From the NCBI GenBank assembly GCA_023128825.1, contig JAGMDF010000016.1, positions 1 through 32,637 of the forward strand: DNA of 32,637 nt. The letters are read 5' to 3'. The translations under genes were made by a program, and so were the position numbers. The stretch comes from Caldifarciminota bacterium (GTDB taxonomy: Bacteria; Hydrothermota; Tepidihabitantia; B3-TA06). Positions 18,230-25,982 of the stretch are shown piece after piece; the first letter of the stretch is position 1; the number at the start of each line of letters is the position of its first letter. The notes beneath the pieces are model-generated. The model saw nothing but the letters and a program-made list of their open reading frames with translations. It ran no database searches and was not told where the DNA came from.

Positions 18230-18301
18230 CGCCCGGAGGGATTCGAACCCACAACCTGCTGATCCGTAGTCAGCTGCTCTATCCAGTTGAGCCACGGGCG
18301 C
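18228..18301 (-). tRNA. tRNA-Arg(ACG)
   Basis: 74-nt tRNA. Seen: acceptor stem GCGCCCG/CGGGCGT (G1-U72 wobble), D-arm TGGCTCAACTGGATAGAGCA, anticodon stem GCTGA/TCAGC with loop CTACGGA (anticodon ACG), T-arm GTGGGTTCGAATCCCTC, discriminator A; CCA is not encoded. A34 is the substrate of TadA, encoded next downstream. Confidence 0.96.
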
Positions 18302-18310
18302 AATAGATGT

Positions 18311-18338
18311 ATTCTAGCAAGAGAGAAGCGTTTGTCAA
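18311..18338 (-). promoter_or_regulatory. tRNA-Arg promoter
   Basis: Minus strand TTGACA (18333-18338), 16-bp spacer, TAGAAT (18311-18316), placed 9 nt before the mature tRNA 5' end. Confidence 0.8.
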
Positions 18339-18344
18339 GAATGC

Positions 18345-18370
18345 GGGCCGACCTCGAGGTCGACCCCTAC
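18345..18370. repeat. Palindrome related to the 18168 element
   Basis: Perfect 14-nt core CGACCTCGAGGTCG (18349-18362) flanked by GGG and CCC; the minus strand begins GTAGGGGTCGACC. It shares the GTAGGGG end with the 18168 palindrome but has a different stem. Confidence 0.65.
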
Positions 18371-18447
18371 ATTTCTCCGCAAACGGCGTCCTTTAATTTC
18401 CCGCCGAACGGTGGCACTTCGCCCCGGAGGGAAAGGAAGTAATGGTT

Positions 18448-18608
18448 CTCCTCGCCCTCTGGGAGAGGAGTTAGAGGTGAGGGTCTGCGATCTTTTGTCC
18501 GAAGGACAAAAGGAGCATTTATCCGGGGTCCCCGCGAAGGTACATCAGTAGCTTCGTGGGGTAAATATCCGGGGTCCCCGCGGACGCACGAAGTGCGTTC
18601 GTGGGGTA
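18448..18608 (+). repeat. Composite palindromic repeat, modules C-A-B-B
   Basis: Module C (18448-18484): CTCCTC/GAGGAG stem then TTAGAGGTGAGGGT. Module A (18486-18518): TGCGATC flank, 9-bp stem CTTTTGTCC/GGACAAAAG, loop GAA, then GAGCAT. Two B modules follow, at 18521-18564 (stem CCCCGCGAAG/CTTCGTGGGG) and 18566-18608 (14-bp stem CCCCGCGGACGCAC with two G-U pairs), each opened by ATCCGGGGTCCCC and closed by GTGGGGTAA. The array fills most of the gap between tRNA-Arg and the 3' end of the 18612 gene; bases 18371-18447 show no other feature. Confidence 0.8.
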
Positions 18609-18611
18609 ATT

Positions 18612-19151
18612 CTACCAGTAAAGCTCGAAGCGCGCGCCAATCCCTATAAACAAACGCCAGTCCCAGTCGTCGGCAAAATAACTTAAATCAACACCGCCTT
18701 CACCGAAGAAGTGCGAGTATCTCGAGACAACGTAAGCTGCGCCGCCACCTAAGGTAATCCAAACCCGGGAAGAGGTGATGTCTCCGATATCGCTTATTAT
18801 GGATGTAACGCCTATGCCCAGCCCTCCGAAGCCATAAGGACGCCAATCCTTGTAGCTTCCCATGAATACCCCCTCGATCGGCGAACCCATGTTCAGACCC
18901 AGATAGTTCGAGTTTTCGTAGGCGGTAAGTTCAAGGATGTTGGTTCGCACCCAGATTTGATTCTTGTAAAGGTTCAGCATCGCCTCGCCCTGGAAGCTGA
19001 CCGGATAAAGGGACTCGTCGCCTTCAAAGAACCCCACCGAAAGCTTGGGTCCGAGCATCAAGGGAAAGGTTTTCTTGCTTCTACGCGCCGCATCCATGGA
19101 TAAGGGACATAGGATCACGGCAATAACAACGATAAGTACAATGCGTTTCAT
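18612..19151 (-). CDS. Predicted small outer-membrane beta-barrel protein
   Basis: 179-aa protein not assignable to a named family. Seen: signal peptide (MKRIVLIVVIAVILCPLSMDA), alternating polar/hydrophobic strands rich in Gly and aromatics (PYGFGGLGIGVTSI, VWITLGGGAAYVV, WRLFIGIGARFELYW), and a C-terminal aromatic residue, as in small eight-stranded barrels (inference). I start at ATG 19151 because GGAGG lies 5 nt upstream; a TTG four codons earlier overlaps that SD. A good promoter at 19207-19235 precedes it. The Spy/CpxP-like gene lies upstream on the same strand. Confidence 0.75.
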   Translation of the reverse strand: MKRIVLIVVIAVILCPLSMDAARRSKKTFPLMLGPKLSVGFFEGDESLYPVSFQGEAMLNLYKNQIWVRTNILELTAYENSNYLGLNMGSPIEGVFMGSYKDWRPYGFGGLGIGVTSIISDIGDITSSRVWITLGGGAAYVVSRYSHFFGEGGVDLSYFADDWDWRLFIGIGARFELYW

Positions 19152-19175
19152 AAACTCCTCCAAAGTTTAAGGCCA

Positions 19176-19209
19176 CAAAAAAGATGGCCGGCGTAAACGT
19201 CCGACCATC
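19176..19209 (-). terminator. Intrinsic terminator of the 19267 gene, overlapping the next promoter
   Basis: Minus strand GATGGTCGG (19201-19209), 9-nt loop, CCGGCCATC (19183-19191, one G-U pair), then TTTTTT. Its 5' arm coincides with the -10 box and the bases just before the predicted start site of the 18612 promoter. Only read-through RNA from the upstream gene should contain the full hairpin. Confidence 0.85.
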
Positions 19210-19235
19210 ATACCAAGGGAGGAGGGGTTAGTCAA
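19207..19235 (-). promoter_or_regulatory. Promoter of the 18612 gene
   Basis: Minus strand TTGACT (19230-19235), 17-bp spacer, TATGAT (19207-19212). Predicted start near A at 19200, within the loop of the terminator. Confidence 0.75.
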
Positions 19236-19266
19236 GCCTTAGGGTCGTAAACCCCGGCCAGGCGAT

Positions 19267-19752
19267 TTATCTTTCAGGGGCAGGGGACCTCTCTCCTCTT
19301 CCTGAGCCGTAACCTGAACCTTCAGGACCACGGCGTCCGCCATGACGAAGGCTCTTCATCTTCTCGATCTGCTCATCGGTTAGTATCTTGCGTGCGGCAA
19401 AGTATGTATCCACCTGAGCCAGTTGAAGATCGGTTCGAAGCGAGCCTATCTCACGGATCTTTGCCTTGATCTTGGACTCGTTGGGCTCGTCGGCATCCAT
19501 GAGCTTTTTAAGTTCAAGCTGCTCGCGCTCTATCTTCTGTTTTATCTCAAGCACCTTTTCCTGATGGGAGTAGCAAAGCTCCTTGAGCTTATCCTGCTGG
19601 TCTTCGGTAAGGTTGAGTTCCTCCGCGGCCTGGGGGGTGAGAAGCAGGCCAAGTCGCAGACCTCCGAAGTGCCCCGGACCTTCATGCTGGCCGCGCGGCG
19701 CCCCGAAGAGACCGGCCAGGATTAAGGGCAGTGCTGCCGCTATTCTAAGCAT
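19267..19752 (-). CDS. Spy/CpxP-like (LTXXQ) periplasmic protein
   Basis: 161-aa exported protein. Seen: signal peptide (MLRIAAALPLILAGLFGA), two LTxxQ motifs (LNLTEDQQDKLKEL and ILTDEQIEKMKSL) joined by a long charged helix, and a Gly/Arg-rich tail (RHGGRRGPEGSGYGSGRGER). These are the hallmarks of the Spy/CpxP/heavy-metal-resistance fold, periplasmic all-helical chaperone-like proteins. AAGGAGGA lies 4-6 nt before the ATG. The gene is followed by a terminator at 19176-19209. Whether it is a chaperone, metal sensor or other family member cannot be said. Confidence 0.82.
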   Translation of the reverse strand: MLRIAAALPLILAGLFGAPRGQHEGPGHFGGLRLGLLLTPQAAEELNLTEDQQDKLKELCYSHQEKVLEIKQKIEREQLELKKLMDADEPNESKIKAKIREIGSLRTDLQLAQVDTYFAARKILTDEQIEKMKSLRHGGRRGPEGSGYGSGRGERSPAPER

Positions 19753-19824
19753 ACTATTCCTCCTTAATTAAAGGATTGATTCGTAACTGTTTGACACCAA
19801 CACATCAAAAAGGTTTAATCGGCC

Positions 19825-19852
19825 TTGACAGCCTGGCTGCACCGGCTATGCT
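19825..19852 (+). promoter_or_regulatory. Promoter of the 19859-23519 gene pair
   Basis: TTGACA (19825-19830), 16-bp spacer, TATGCT (19847-19852), and ATG 6 nt later at 19859. No SD is present, consistent with a leaderless mRNA. Confidence 0.7.
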
Positions 19853-19858
19853 TAACAG

Positions 19859-20485
19859 ATGCCAATTCTTATGCTTGCTCTCTGCGGGGTGATGGACACG
19901 TTAGAATTACCGGAACCTGCCGCTGCTATCTTTACGACAACCGAGGGCAAGCTCGGGTATCTTTCAAGAACCGGCGAGGAGATATTAATAAAAGAAGAAG
20001 AAGGGTGGAAAAAATTTCCCCTGCCCGAGCGCTTCCTTCTGACAGAAAGGATTCTTGTAAAAGGAACCCTCTGTTACATCCTTGCAGGGCGCACCCTGAG
20101 GCTTTTTGATCTGCGCACCTCGCGCAAAGCAGTGATCGCTGAGGACGTTGACGATGCGGCAATCAACCGCTACGGCGAGTTATGGGTGCTTTCTGCGTTC
20201 AAACTGCGGCGGCTCTCGCCTTTGGGAAGGGAACTTGAGATTCGCAAACTCAAGACCCTGCCTCGATCGGTATGGATTACAGGAGACAGCCTATATCTGG
20301 CAGATAAGGAGATGCCTCTTCTGGACGAGAAAATGACGGAAGAGCTCAAGGAGGCCGGAGTGACTGCTGAACAGCTTGCCCCTTCGCAACTTGCTTTGCA
20401 CGGTAAAGGTCTTTACGTATTGCTGGATTCGAGGAGGGTGCTACGGGTGTTACGGGTGTTACGGGTCTCGACGCCCGAGGGTTAG
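19859..20485 (+). CDS. Uncharacterised propeller-like protein
   Basis: 208-aa protein I do not recognise. Seen: a short hydrophobic N-terminus (MPILMLALCGVM) that may be an export signal, followed by repeating beta-hairpin units of the type GKLGYLSRTGEEILIKEEE, TLCYILAGRTLRLFDL, YGELWVLSAFKLRRLSP and DSLYLADKEMPLL, like a partial beta-propeller. The C-terminus ends in RVLRVLRVLRV, encoded by the 9-bp minisatellite, then STPEG. The ATG follows a promoter -10 box by 6 nt with no SD. The next gene starts 10 nt after its stop, so the two are probably one transcript. It resembles the propeller half of the 23579 protein in style. Confidence 0.68.
   Translation: MPILMLALCGVMDTLELPEPAAAIFTTTEGKLGYLSRTGEEILIKEEEGWKKFPLPERFLLTERILVKGTLCYILAGRTLRLFDLRTSRKAVIAEDVDDAAINRYGELWVLSAFKLRRLSPLGRELEIRKLKTLPRSVWITGDSLYLADKEMPLLDEKMTEELKEAGVTAEQLAPSQLALHGKGLYVLLDSRRVLRVLRVLRVSTPEG
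20436..20466 (+). repeat. 9-bp minisatellite (GGGTGTTAC) x 3 plus partial unit
   Basis: GGGTGCTAC, then two GGGTGTTAC units and GGGT, inside the 3' end of the 19859 gene, where it encodes RVLRVLRVLRV. Same unit as at 18086 (opposite strand) and 24153. Confidence 0.85.
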
Positions 20486-20495
20486 CTGCGCAAGG

Positions 20496-23400
20496 ATGGG
20501 ATTGATACTCCTGCTGTTGTCCTCGATTCTTACCCCCCATGATGAGATCCTTGTCCTTGAGCCGGGACGAAGCGAGTATCCATTGATCTATCCTCTTGTG
20601 GTTGAAGGGACGTTTAAGATGGACTCCATAGACGCGGCGTATGAGATAAGGGATGGGGCGCTTTACCTTGAGGCACCACCTGCTGAGACCTTGATAGTGA
20701 ATGCCCGCTACGTGAGCCTTGTAGATACCGCTCTGGCTCCGGTAGGAATCCACGAGCCAACTACCCAAACCCGCTTCCTATCCGACTCGGTTTCAAGAAG
20801 ACCACCGGTGCAAACACGGGAGGCTTTGGAGGTGCACGGATCAAAGACCTTTTCCATATCGGTAAACGAGAAGGGGGTAAGCGACCTTGACCAGGGGCTT
20901 TCGGTCGACGTATCCGGCCAGCTTTCAGGTGTTGACGTCCAGGCCTGCATTACCGACGAGGAAGGAACGTTTGTTTCCGAGGGCACTACCGAACGCATCG
21001 AGGAGTTCGACAGGATCGCGATAAGCCTTTCTCAGGATCAATGGAAGCTTTCCATGGGTGATCTTGACCTTGCCCATCCCCTGCCCAGCTACGGAACGAT
21101 CGAGCGAAGATTGCAGGGCGCAACAGGAGAGGTTTCGTTTAACAGATTCAAAACAGCAGGCGCGTTCGGCATAGACGGTTCAAAACAGGGACGTGAGGTA
21201 TTAAAGACCGAAGACGGCAAACAGGGACCTTATTTTATAGGCTCAAGGGAGTCGAATCAGCCCGTGATTCCGGGGAGCGAACGGGTGTACCTGGACGGCA
21301 GGCTCATGGAGAGGGGTATCAAAAAGGACTACGTGATAGACTACTCGACGGGCGAGATAACCTTCACAAATTATCGAAGGATAGATGCAATGTCAAGGCT
21401 TGAGGCGGATTACAACTACTCAGGCACGGACTACAGCTCAAACAACGAGCTTGCAGGGTTTAATACAGGGCCTTTTGAGGGGCTCTTTTACCGTGAGGCC
21501 GACTCGCGCACCCATCTATTTCACTCCTGGTCGCAAGAGCAGCAGGCGGTATTGGATACCGCGAAAGGCGGCGAGGCGGTGCTTGCAGGCGGACGCTATG
21601 TCGGCGAAAACAAGGGGAGCTATGTGATCGAGGACGGCCACTACGTATGGGCTGGACCTGGTGCAGGCTCATATGAGGTAAGCTTCCGCAGGGTCGAGGC
21701 AGGCGGGGACTACGTGCTCGATCCTGATTCAGGCTTCTTCCGCTACATTGGACCGGATGCGGGCGACTACCTGGCCGAGATACTCACGAGCTTGCCTTCG
21801 CGCGAGGAGGCGGTATTCTTATCCCTGGACGAAGACATAGGAGCTTTGAATCTTTCCCTGAGCGGCATCGGCTCGCGCCGAACACCGAATCTTTACAACG
21901 AAAGTTATACCCTATTCGGCCACGCGCACCGGATAGAGACAGGGATAGAAACCGAACATATCCAGGTAGAGCTTGACCATAGATTACAGACACCTGAGGT
22001 TTGGATTCCTTCAGACGGGGATGATGCGGACGCGGCGGACCGCTGGAATCGCGACTCGCTGCCCCCAGGCTTCAACGAACAAAACATTGGGGTTACGGTG
22101 ATTCCTGTGGAGTCCTTAACACTAGTGGCCCAGGGTGGGCATCTCTGGACCCAAGAACACGAGTTCAGGGCAGGGATGACGTCAACCGCGCCCTTCTTTG
22201 ATCTTTCGGCGAACTGGCTAAAAGAACGGCAGCGCGCGCAGGCAAACCTCTATCCGCGCATAGGCATATTTATCCCGCTTGCAGGGCTGGGTTTTGATAA
22301 CCGCATGGATACTATCAACACAAGAAACATCGAACCCATGCTCGGCATCAGGGCCCACCCAATGAACGAACTGACCCTGGAGAGCAAGGCGTCGCGCCGC
22401 ATCGATCAGAGAAAGAATACGGATTGGGAGGATACCCTTTATTACGACCGGCTCGGTATCGGCGGTGATTGGGGGGGTGAAAAGCTTTCTCTATCGGCCA
22501 ACACCGGGATAGAAAGGATATCCTACCTGGACACCCTGGTGGGTGGGGGCTGGCAGGCGTTCTACGCAGACCTTTATACGGACTACACCCCATCCTCACG
22601 CATAAGGCTTTACGCTGATCTGTCCCAGCATACCACCCGCAGCACTTCCGAGATCGTAGAGTACGTGCCTGTCGAGCCGGGCACCGGAGACTACTCAAGG
22701 GACCCGGAAACCGGAGAGTATATCCCTGATGAGCATGGAAACTACAAAAAGACAGTAAGAACCGAGGAAGGGATAACGCCTGAGATCGAGCGCAGTGCGA
22801 ATCTAGGCGCGAATTTAAGCTTTGATCTCGCAAGGCTCTGGGGTGCTGTGGCCTATCAGGAATCGCCTGCATCGAACTCCCTTATCGCATCTGGAAGGAT
22901 CACGCTCTTGCCAAGGGAAACGATTCTCAACATTATCCTTGAACCTAACTACCGAAACCAGCGCTTCCCTTCATGGGGCTGGACCGACGAAACCCTGGAA
23001 GGCTGGGGCAGCCGGGTTGAGATTCGCTCGCGCGTGCACCCCGATTATCTCGTGAGGATCGAGGGCTCCTACGATGCCGAGAACAGGCACAGGGGCCAGC
23101 AGCCCCTGCGTTCACGGAAGGAAACAGCGGTAAGCCTCTCCCCTATCATAGACCTGGGGTTGAAGATCGAGCCCGAGATCGGCTTCGGCACGCTCACGGC
23201 AGAGGAGCCTTTATACTACCCTGATCTGGGCTGGATAGTTATCCGTCGGGTATGGGCGGGCGCCGATCTCCAGAAGAGGTTCGGGGAGTTGAAGTTGACC
23301 GCCGGAGCGCTCCTGACCCAGCGTCAGCCGAACGTTGCAAATCTTCCCTACCTTATATCCCGCGACGACCCGCCGGGCCTGCACCCTTCGTGGACCGCTG

Positions 23401-23519
23401 GTGCGGAGCGTTCCATGGGCAAAGGACTTTCCATACGGCTGGAGTACGAGGGCAACCTGTACCCTGACGAGCGAGGCCTCGAGAATGAATTCGAGCTTTC
23501 AGCAGGGATGTACTTCTAA
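20496..23519 (+). CDS. Large predicted outer-membrane protein, function unknown
   Basis: 1007-aa protein. Seen: a short hydrophobic N-terminus (MGLILLLLSSILTP), N-terminal beta domains (about 15-200), then a motif segment GSERVYLDGRLMERG, KDYVIDYSTGEITFTN and RLEADYNYSG, repeated in weaker form (GGDYVLDPDSGFFRYIG). Long amphipathic strands follow to the end, and the last residues FELSAGMYF carry the terminal aromatic signature of outer-membrane barrels. The DYxIDYxxGxIxF pattern recalls segments of large T9SS/SprA-type and other barrel proteins (inference). I start at ATG 20496: the longer frame to 20376 overlaps the upstream gene and yields a Cys-rich minisatellite translation (GCYGCYGCYG) before the hydrophobic segment. 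The SD is poor. Confidence 0.75.
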   Translation: MGLILLLLSSILTPHDEILVLEPGRSEYPLIYPLVVEGTFKMDSIDAAYEIRDGALYLEAPPAETLIVNARYVSLVDTALAPVGIHEPTTQTRFLSDSVSRRPPVQTREALEVHGSKTFSISVNEKGVSDLDQGLSVDVSGQLSGVDVQACITDEEGTFVSEGTTERIEEFDRIAISLSQDQWKLSMGDLDLAHPLPSYGTIERRLQGATGEVSFNRFKTAGAFGIDGSKQGREVLKTEDGKQGPYFIGSRESNQPVIPGSERVYLDGRLMERGIKKDYVIDYSTGEITFTNYRRIDAMSRLEADYNYSGTDYSSNNELAGFNTGPFEGLFYREADSRTHLFHSWSQEQQAVLDTAKGGEAVLAGGRYVGENKGSYVIEDGHYVWAGPGAGSYEVSFRRVEAGGDYVLDPDSGFFRYIGPDAGDYLAEILTSLPSREEAVFLSLDEDIGALNLSLSGIGSRRTPNLYNESYTLFGHAHRIETGIETEHIQVELDHRLQTPEVWIPSDGDDADAADRWNRDSLPPGFNEQNIGVTVIPVESLTLVAQGGHLWTQEHEFRAGMTSTAPFFDLSANWLKERQRAQANLYPRIGIFIPLAGLGFDNRMDTINTRNIEPMLGIRAHPMNELTLESKASRRIDQRKNTDWEDTLYYDRLGIGGDWGGEKLSLSANTGIERISYLDTLVGGGWQAFYADLYTDYTPSSRIRLYADLSQHTTRSTSEIVEYVPVEPGTGDYSRDPETGEYIPDEHGNYKKTVRTEEGITPEIERSANLGANLSFDLARLWGAVAYQESPASNSLIASGRITLLPRETILNIILEPNYRNQRFPSWGWTDETLEGWGSRVEIRSRVHPDYLVRIEGSYDAENRHRGQQPLRSRKETAVSLSPIIDLGLKIEPEIGFGTLTAEEPLYYPDLGWIVIRRVWAGADLQKRFGELKLTAGALLTQRQPNVANLPYLISRDDPPGLHPSWTAGAERSMGKGLSIRLEYEGNLYPDERGLENEFELSAGMYF

Positions 23520-23578
23520 TAATCCCATTCCCCCAAGTAGCCACAGATGAATAGACCAATCAGATTAAAAGGAACAGA

Positions 23579-25018
23579 CTACTGGTTCGAGTCCGGCAGT
23601 ACCAGTTCGCGCAGGCCGGATTGCTTCAGTTCGGCAAAGGCGCGGTTGCCCTTGAGATAGACGTCTTTAACCGGCTCGGGCAGCTGCGAGGCCTTAAGCA
23701 CTTCTATCCAGGTTCTCTCTTTTAAAGTAAAAACGAGGACGCTGTCTGCTTTGGCAACTATCCCGTCAGGACAGCGGTCGAGGTTGAGATCGTGGATGGA
23801 GTAGACGAGCGAACGCGTGGCATTCTCGGTAACGACCCAGGAGTTTATATCTCCCAGAAACGACCTGACGCGGTCGGCCTCGGCACGGGTTTTGAAGAAT
23901 CCTACCCGGAACTTTGTAAGCCCTTGCTCTTCGAGCGTATAGTAGGGAAGCCCCTGCCTGGCCAGCTTCTCCATGAGCGGACCGAAGCTTGCAGGGTCTC
24001 TAAACGCGCCGACCTGAAGTGAAAAGGCCTTGCCCTCGGTTACCCTGACCGACTGCACAAGGTAGCCTCTGGTCTTTGGGCTTGCCCCGGGAAGGGCAAG
24101 CCTGTCGCCGCAGACAAACAAAGGCTTGCCAAAGAACGGATAGGCTGAGCTGCGGGTGTTATGGGTGTTACGGGTGCAGGAGGCGTTGAACGTATCTGTT
24201 GGTATGAGTGCAGGCAGGCTGAAGGTCATTAGATTATTACCGGCAAGCACGGTTGCAAAGCCCTCGGAATCTATCGCTGAGAGCCTTCGGATACCGGCAA
24301 TGGTGCTACGGGCAAGAACGGTTGCAGACAAAGGGTCTACGAGCAACAGTTCGGCAGGTGTCGCGGCGAGCGCCTTGCCCTGCCAGGCAGAGACGCGTGT
24401 GGGTGCGGAGCCGAGATCAAGGGACGATGCCTTCTTGGTCGTGAGGTTGAAGAAACGAAGCCCTGCCGAGTCCCGATCAACCAGGGTCGAGCCGATGAGC
24501 AAGGGATAGCGCGGCGACCACGGAAGCTTCACGTCGGCGATCTTTTTGGTGTTGGGATTGTAGGTGAACGCATTAAGCCCCTGCGAGGGAATAAAGAGTA
24601 ACTCGCCTCGCGGCAGCAGGAACATAGAAGAAGCCAAGCGAGGCAGCCCGTAGGTGTAAAGAAGGTTCATCTTTGCAGCCGAGCCTTGAACCACGCTTAA
24701 GGCGTCCGCGCCGAGAAGATATATTCGATCGCCTGCGCCGACCAATGCAGAGCTGTAGGCCCGATCCAGGCGAAAGGCCGTCGAGACCTGTTCATTGACG
24801 GTATCTACGGCAAAAAGCGCCTGGGAGGTAAGAACGTAGGGACGCGAACCAACGAGTATGGTAACCGGGATTCCAAAAAGCGGAACCCTTCTTGAGCCTT
24901 CAGTGGTTACGATCCTGAGATCGGGGCTATCCAGAAGATAAGCCTTTCGTCCATGCTCGACATAGGAAACAGCAAGTACGGTGGATGCAAGGAGCGCTAA
25001 GGAAGCGAGTAGTCTCAC
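23579..25018 (-). CDS. Beta-propeller protein with SPOR domain
   Basis: 479-aa exported protein. Seen: signal peptide (MRLLASLALLASTVLA), about 260 residues of propeller-like repeats (YVLTSQALFAVDTVNEQVS, RIYLLGADALSVV, GELLFIPSQGLNAF), then a SPOR domain at about 330-392 (AFSLQVGAFRDPASFGPLME through FRVGFFKTRAEADRVRSFL), then a C-terminal beta-rich tail. SPOR domains bind peptidoglycan glycans stripped of stem peptides, often at division sites. The GTG start overlaps the ddl stop (GTGA), so a wall-related role is likely. The 9-bp minisatellite lies in frame and encodes TRNTHNTRS. The interval 23520-23578, between this gene and its convergent neighbour, shows nothing. Confidence 0.82.
   Translation of the reverse strand: MRLLASLALLASTVLAVSYVEHGRKAYLLDSPDLRIVTTEGSRRVPLFGIPVTILVGSRPYVLTSQALFAVDTVNEQVSTAFRLDRAYSSALVGAGDRIYLLGADALSVVQGSAAKMNLLYTYGLPRLASSMFLLPRGELLFIPSQGLNAFTYNPNTKKIADVKLPWSPRYPLLIGSTLVDRDSAGLRFFNLTTKKASSLDLGSAPTRVSAWQGKALAATPAELLLVDPLSATVLARSTIAGIRRLSAIDSEGFATVLAGNNLMTFSLPALIPTDTFNASCTRNTHNTRSSAYPFFGKPLFVCGDRLALPGASPKTRGYLVQSVRVTEGKAFSLQVGAFRDPASFGPLMEKLARQGLPYYTLEEQGLTKFRVGFFKTRAEADRVRSFLGDINSWVVTENATRSLVYSIHDLNLDRCPDGIVAKADSVLVFTLKERTWIEVLKASQLPEPVKDVYLKGNRAFAELKQSGLRELVLPDSNQ
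24153..24176. repeat. 9-bp minisatellite inside the SPOR protein gene
   Basis: CGGGTGTTA, TGGGTGTTA, CGGGTG. Third locus of the GGGTGTTAC unit, with one substitution. It is in frame, between the propeller and SPOR parts of the encoded protein. Confidence 0.75.
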
Positions 25019-25968
25019 CGCTCCCCAATGGCCATGAGGGTTATGCGAACGATAAGCTCGTCGTATGAGATACCAACGACCTCGGCTTCGGCGGGCAGGT
25101 CGCTCACGTCGGTCAGGCCCGGGATGGTATTGACCTCAAGCAGATAGGGCTGGGAGTTTTCTGCAAGCATGAAGTCAACCCTTCCGAAGTGCCTTGCGCC
25201 TATGGATCGGAAGGCGCGCAACGCCAGCTCCTGAGTGAGCCTGGTTTGCTCCGGGTCCATGCGGGCAGGACAGATGAACTGTGTTGCACCTTTCGTGTAT
25301 TTGGCCTGATAGTCGTAGAACTCCTGGGTCTTGGGAACGAGCTCGAGCAAAGGCATGGCCTTATCGCCAAGTATGCCTGCGGTTCCGGTCATGCCTGATA
25401 TGAACTCTTCAAGGAGTACGTCACCGAACTCTGCCTGAACGCGCCTGGTCTGCTCAAGCAGCGCAAGCTCCTCGTGAACGATGTGCACGCCGACGCTTGA
25501 GCCTTCGAACCGCGGCTTGACTATCACGGGGAAGCCGAACTCCGCCGCCGCCTTTTGAGCCGCCGGTACGTAATCTGCATCTCCTGGAATAGGAATAAAT
25601 CGGGGGGTAGGGATGTCGTTGCGGGCGAAAATCCACTTCGAGACCCACTTGTCCATACCTACTGCCGAGGCTTCGACCCCTGAACCGGTGTAAGGTATGC
25701 CTGCAACCTCTGCGAAGCCCTGGAAGGAACCGTCCTCCCCTGCTTTGCCGTGAAGGGCGATGAAGATAACGTCCGGTTTCTCTTTTAAGAGTTTTGGCAG
25801 ATCGTCGGGCGAGGCGAGATCGAAGCTCACCGCCTCTACACCCTGACGTCTGAGCGCCTCGAACACGTTGCGGCCCGAAAGCAAGGATATCTCGCGCTCA
25901 GAGGACCAGCCTCCGGAAACCACCACCACCCGCTTATCCTTGAGTGGTGCAATCAATTCCTTATCCAT
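25015..25968 (-). CDS. ddl: D-alanine--D-alanine ligase
   Basis: 317-aa ATP-grasp ligase that joins two D-alanines for the peptidoglycan stem peptide. Seen: VVVSGGWSSEREISLLSGRN at the N-terminus, IALHGKAGEDGSFQGFAEVA, IPYTGSGVEASAVGMDKW, FPVIVKPRFEGSSVGVHIV with the ATP-binding Lys, RVDFMLAENSQPYLLEVNTI and PGLTDVSDLP with the Mg-binding Glu/Asn. Full length. The ATG has AAAAGGAGG 4 nt upstream. Two module-A hairpins lie in the 130 nt before it. Its stop overlaps the SPOR protein start, linking it to a second wall-related gene. Confidence 0.97.
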   Translation of the reverse strand: MDKELIAPLKDKRVVVVSGGWSSEREISLLSGRNVFEALRRQGVEAVSFDLASPDDLPKLLKEKPDVIFIALHGKAGEDGSFQGFAEVAGIPYTGSGVEASAVGMDKWVSKWIFARNDIPTPRFIPIPGDADYVPAAQKAAAEFGFPVIVKPRFEGSSVGVHIVHEELALLEQTRRVQAEFGDVLLEEFISGMTGTAGILGDKAMPLLELVPKTQEFYDYQAKYTKGATQFICPARMDPEQTRLTQELALRAFRSIGARHFGRVDFMLAENSQPYLLEVNTIPGLTDVSDLPAEAEVVGISYDELIVRITLMAIGER

Positions 25969-25982
25969 CGAACCTCCTTTTC

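Noticed and set aside
18007-18303. 98-aa minus-strand open frame over tRNA-Arg
   Set aside because: Translates a tRNA, a terminator and repeats; not a gene.
20376-20495. N-terminal extension of the large barrel protein
   Set aside because: Overlaps the upstream gene by 110 nt and consists of minisatellite translation (GCYGCYGCYG) before the hydrophobic signal.
22348-22872. 174-aa minus-strand open frame inside the 20496 gene
   Set aside because: Shadow frame of a long coding region with low-complexity composition.
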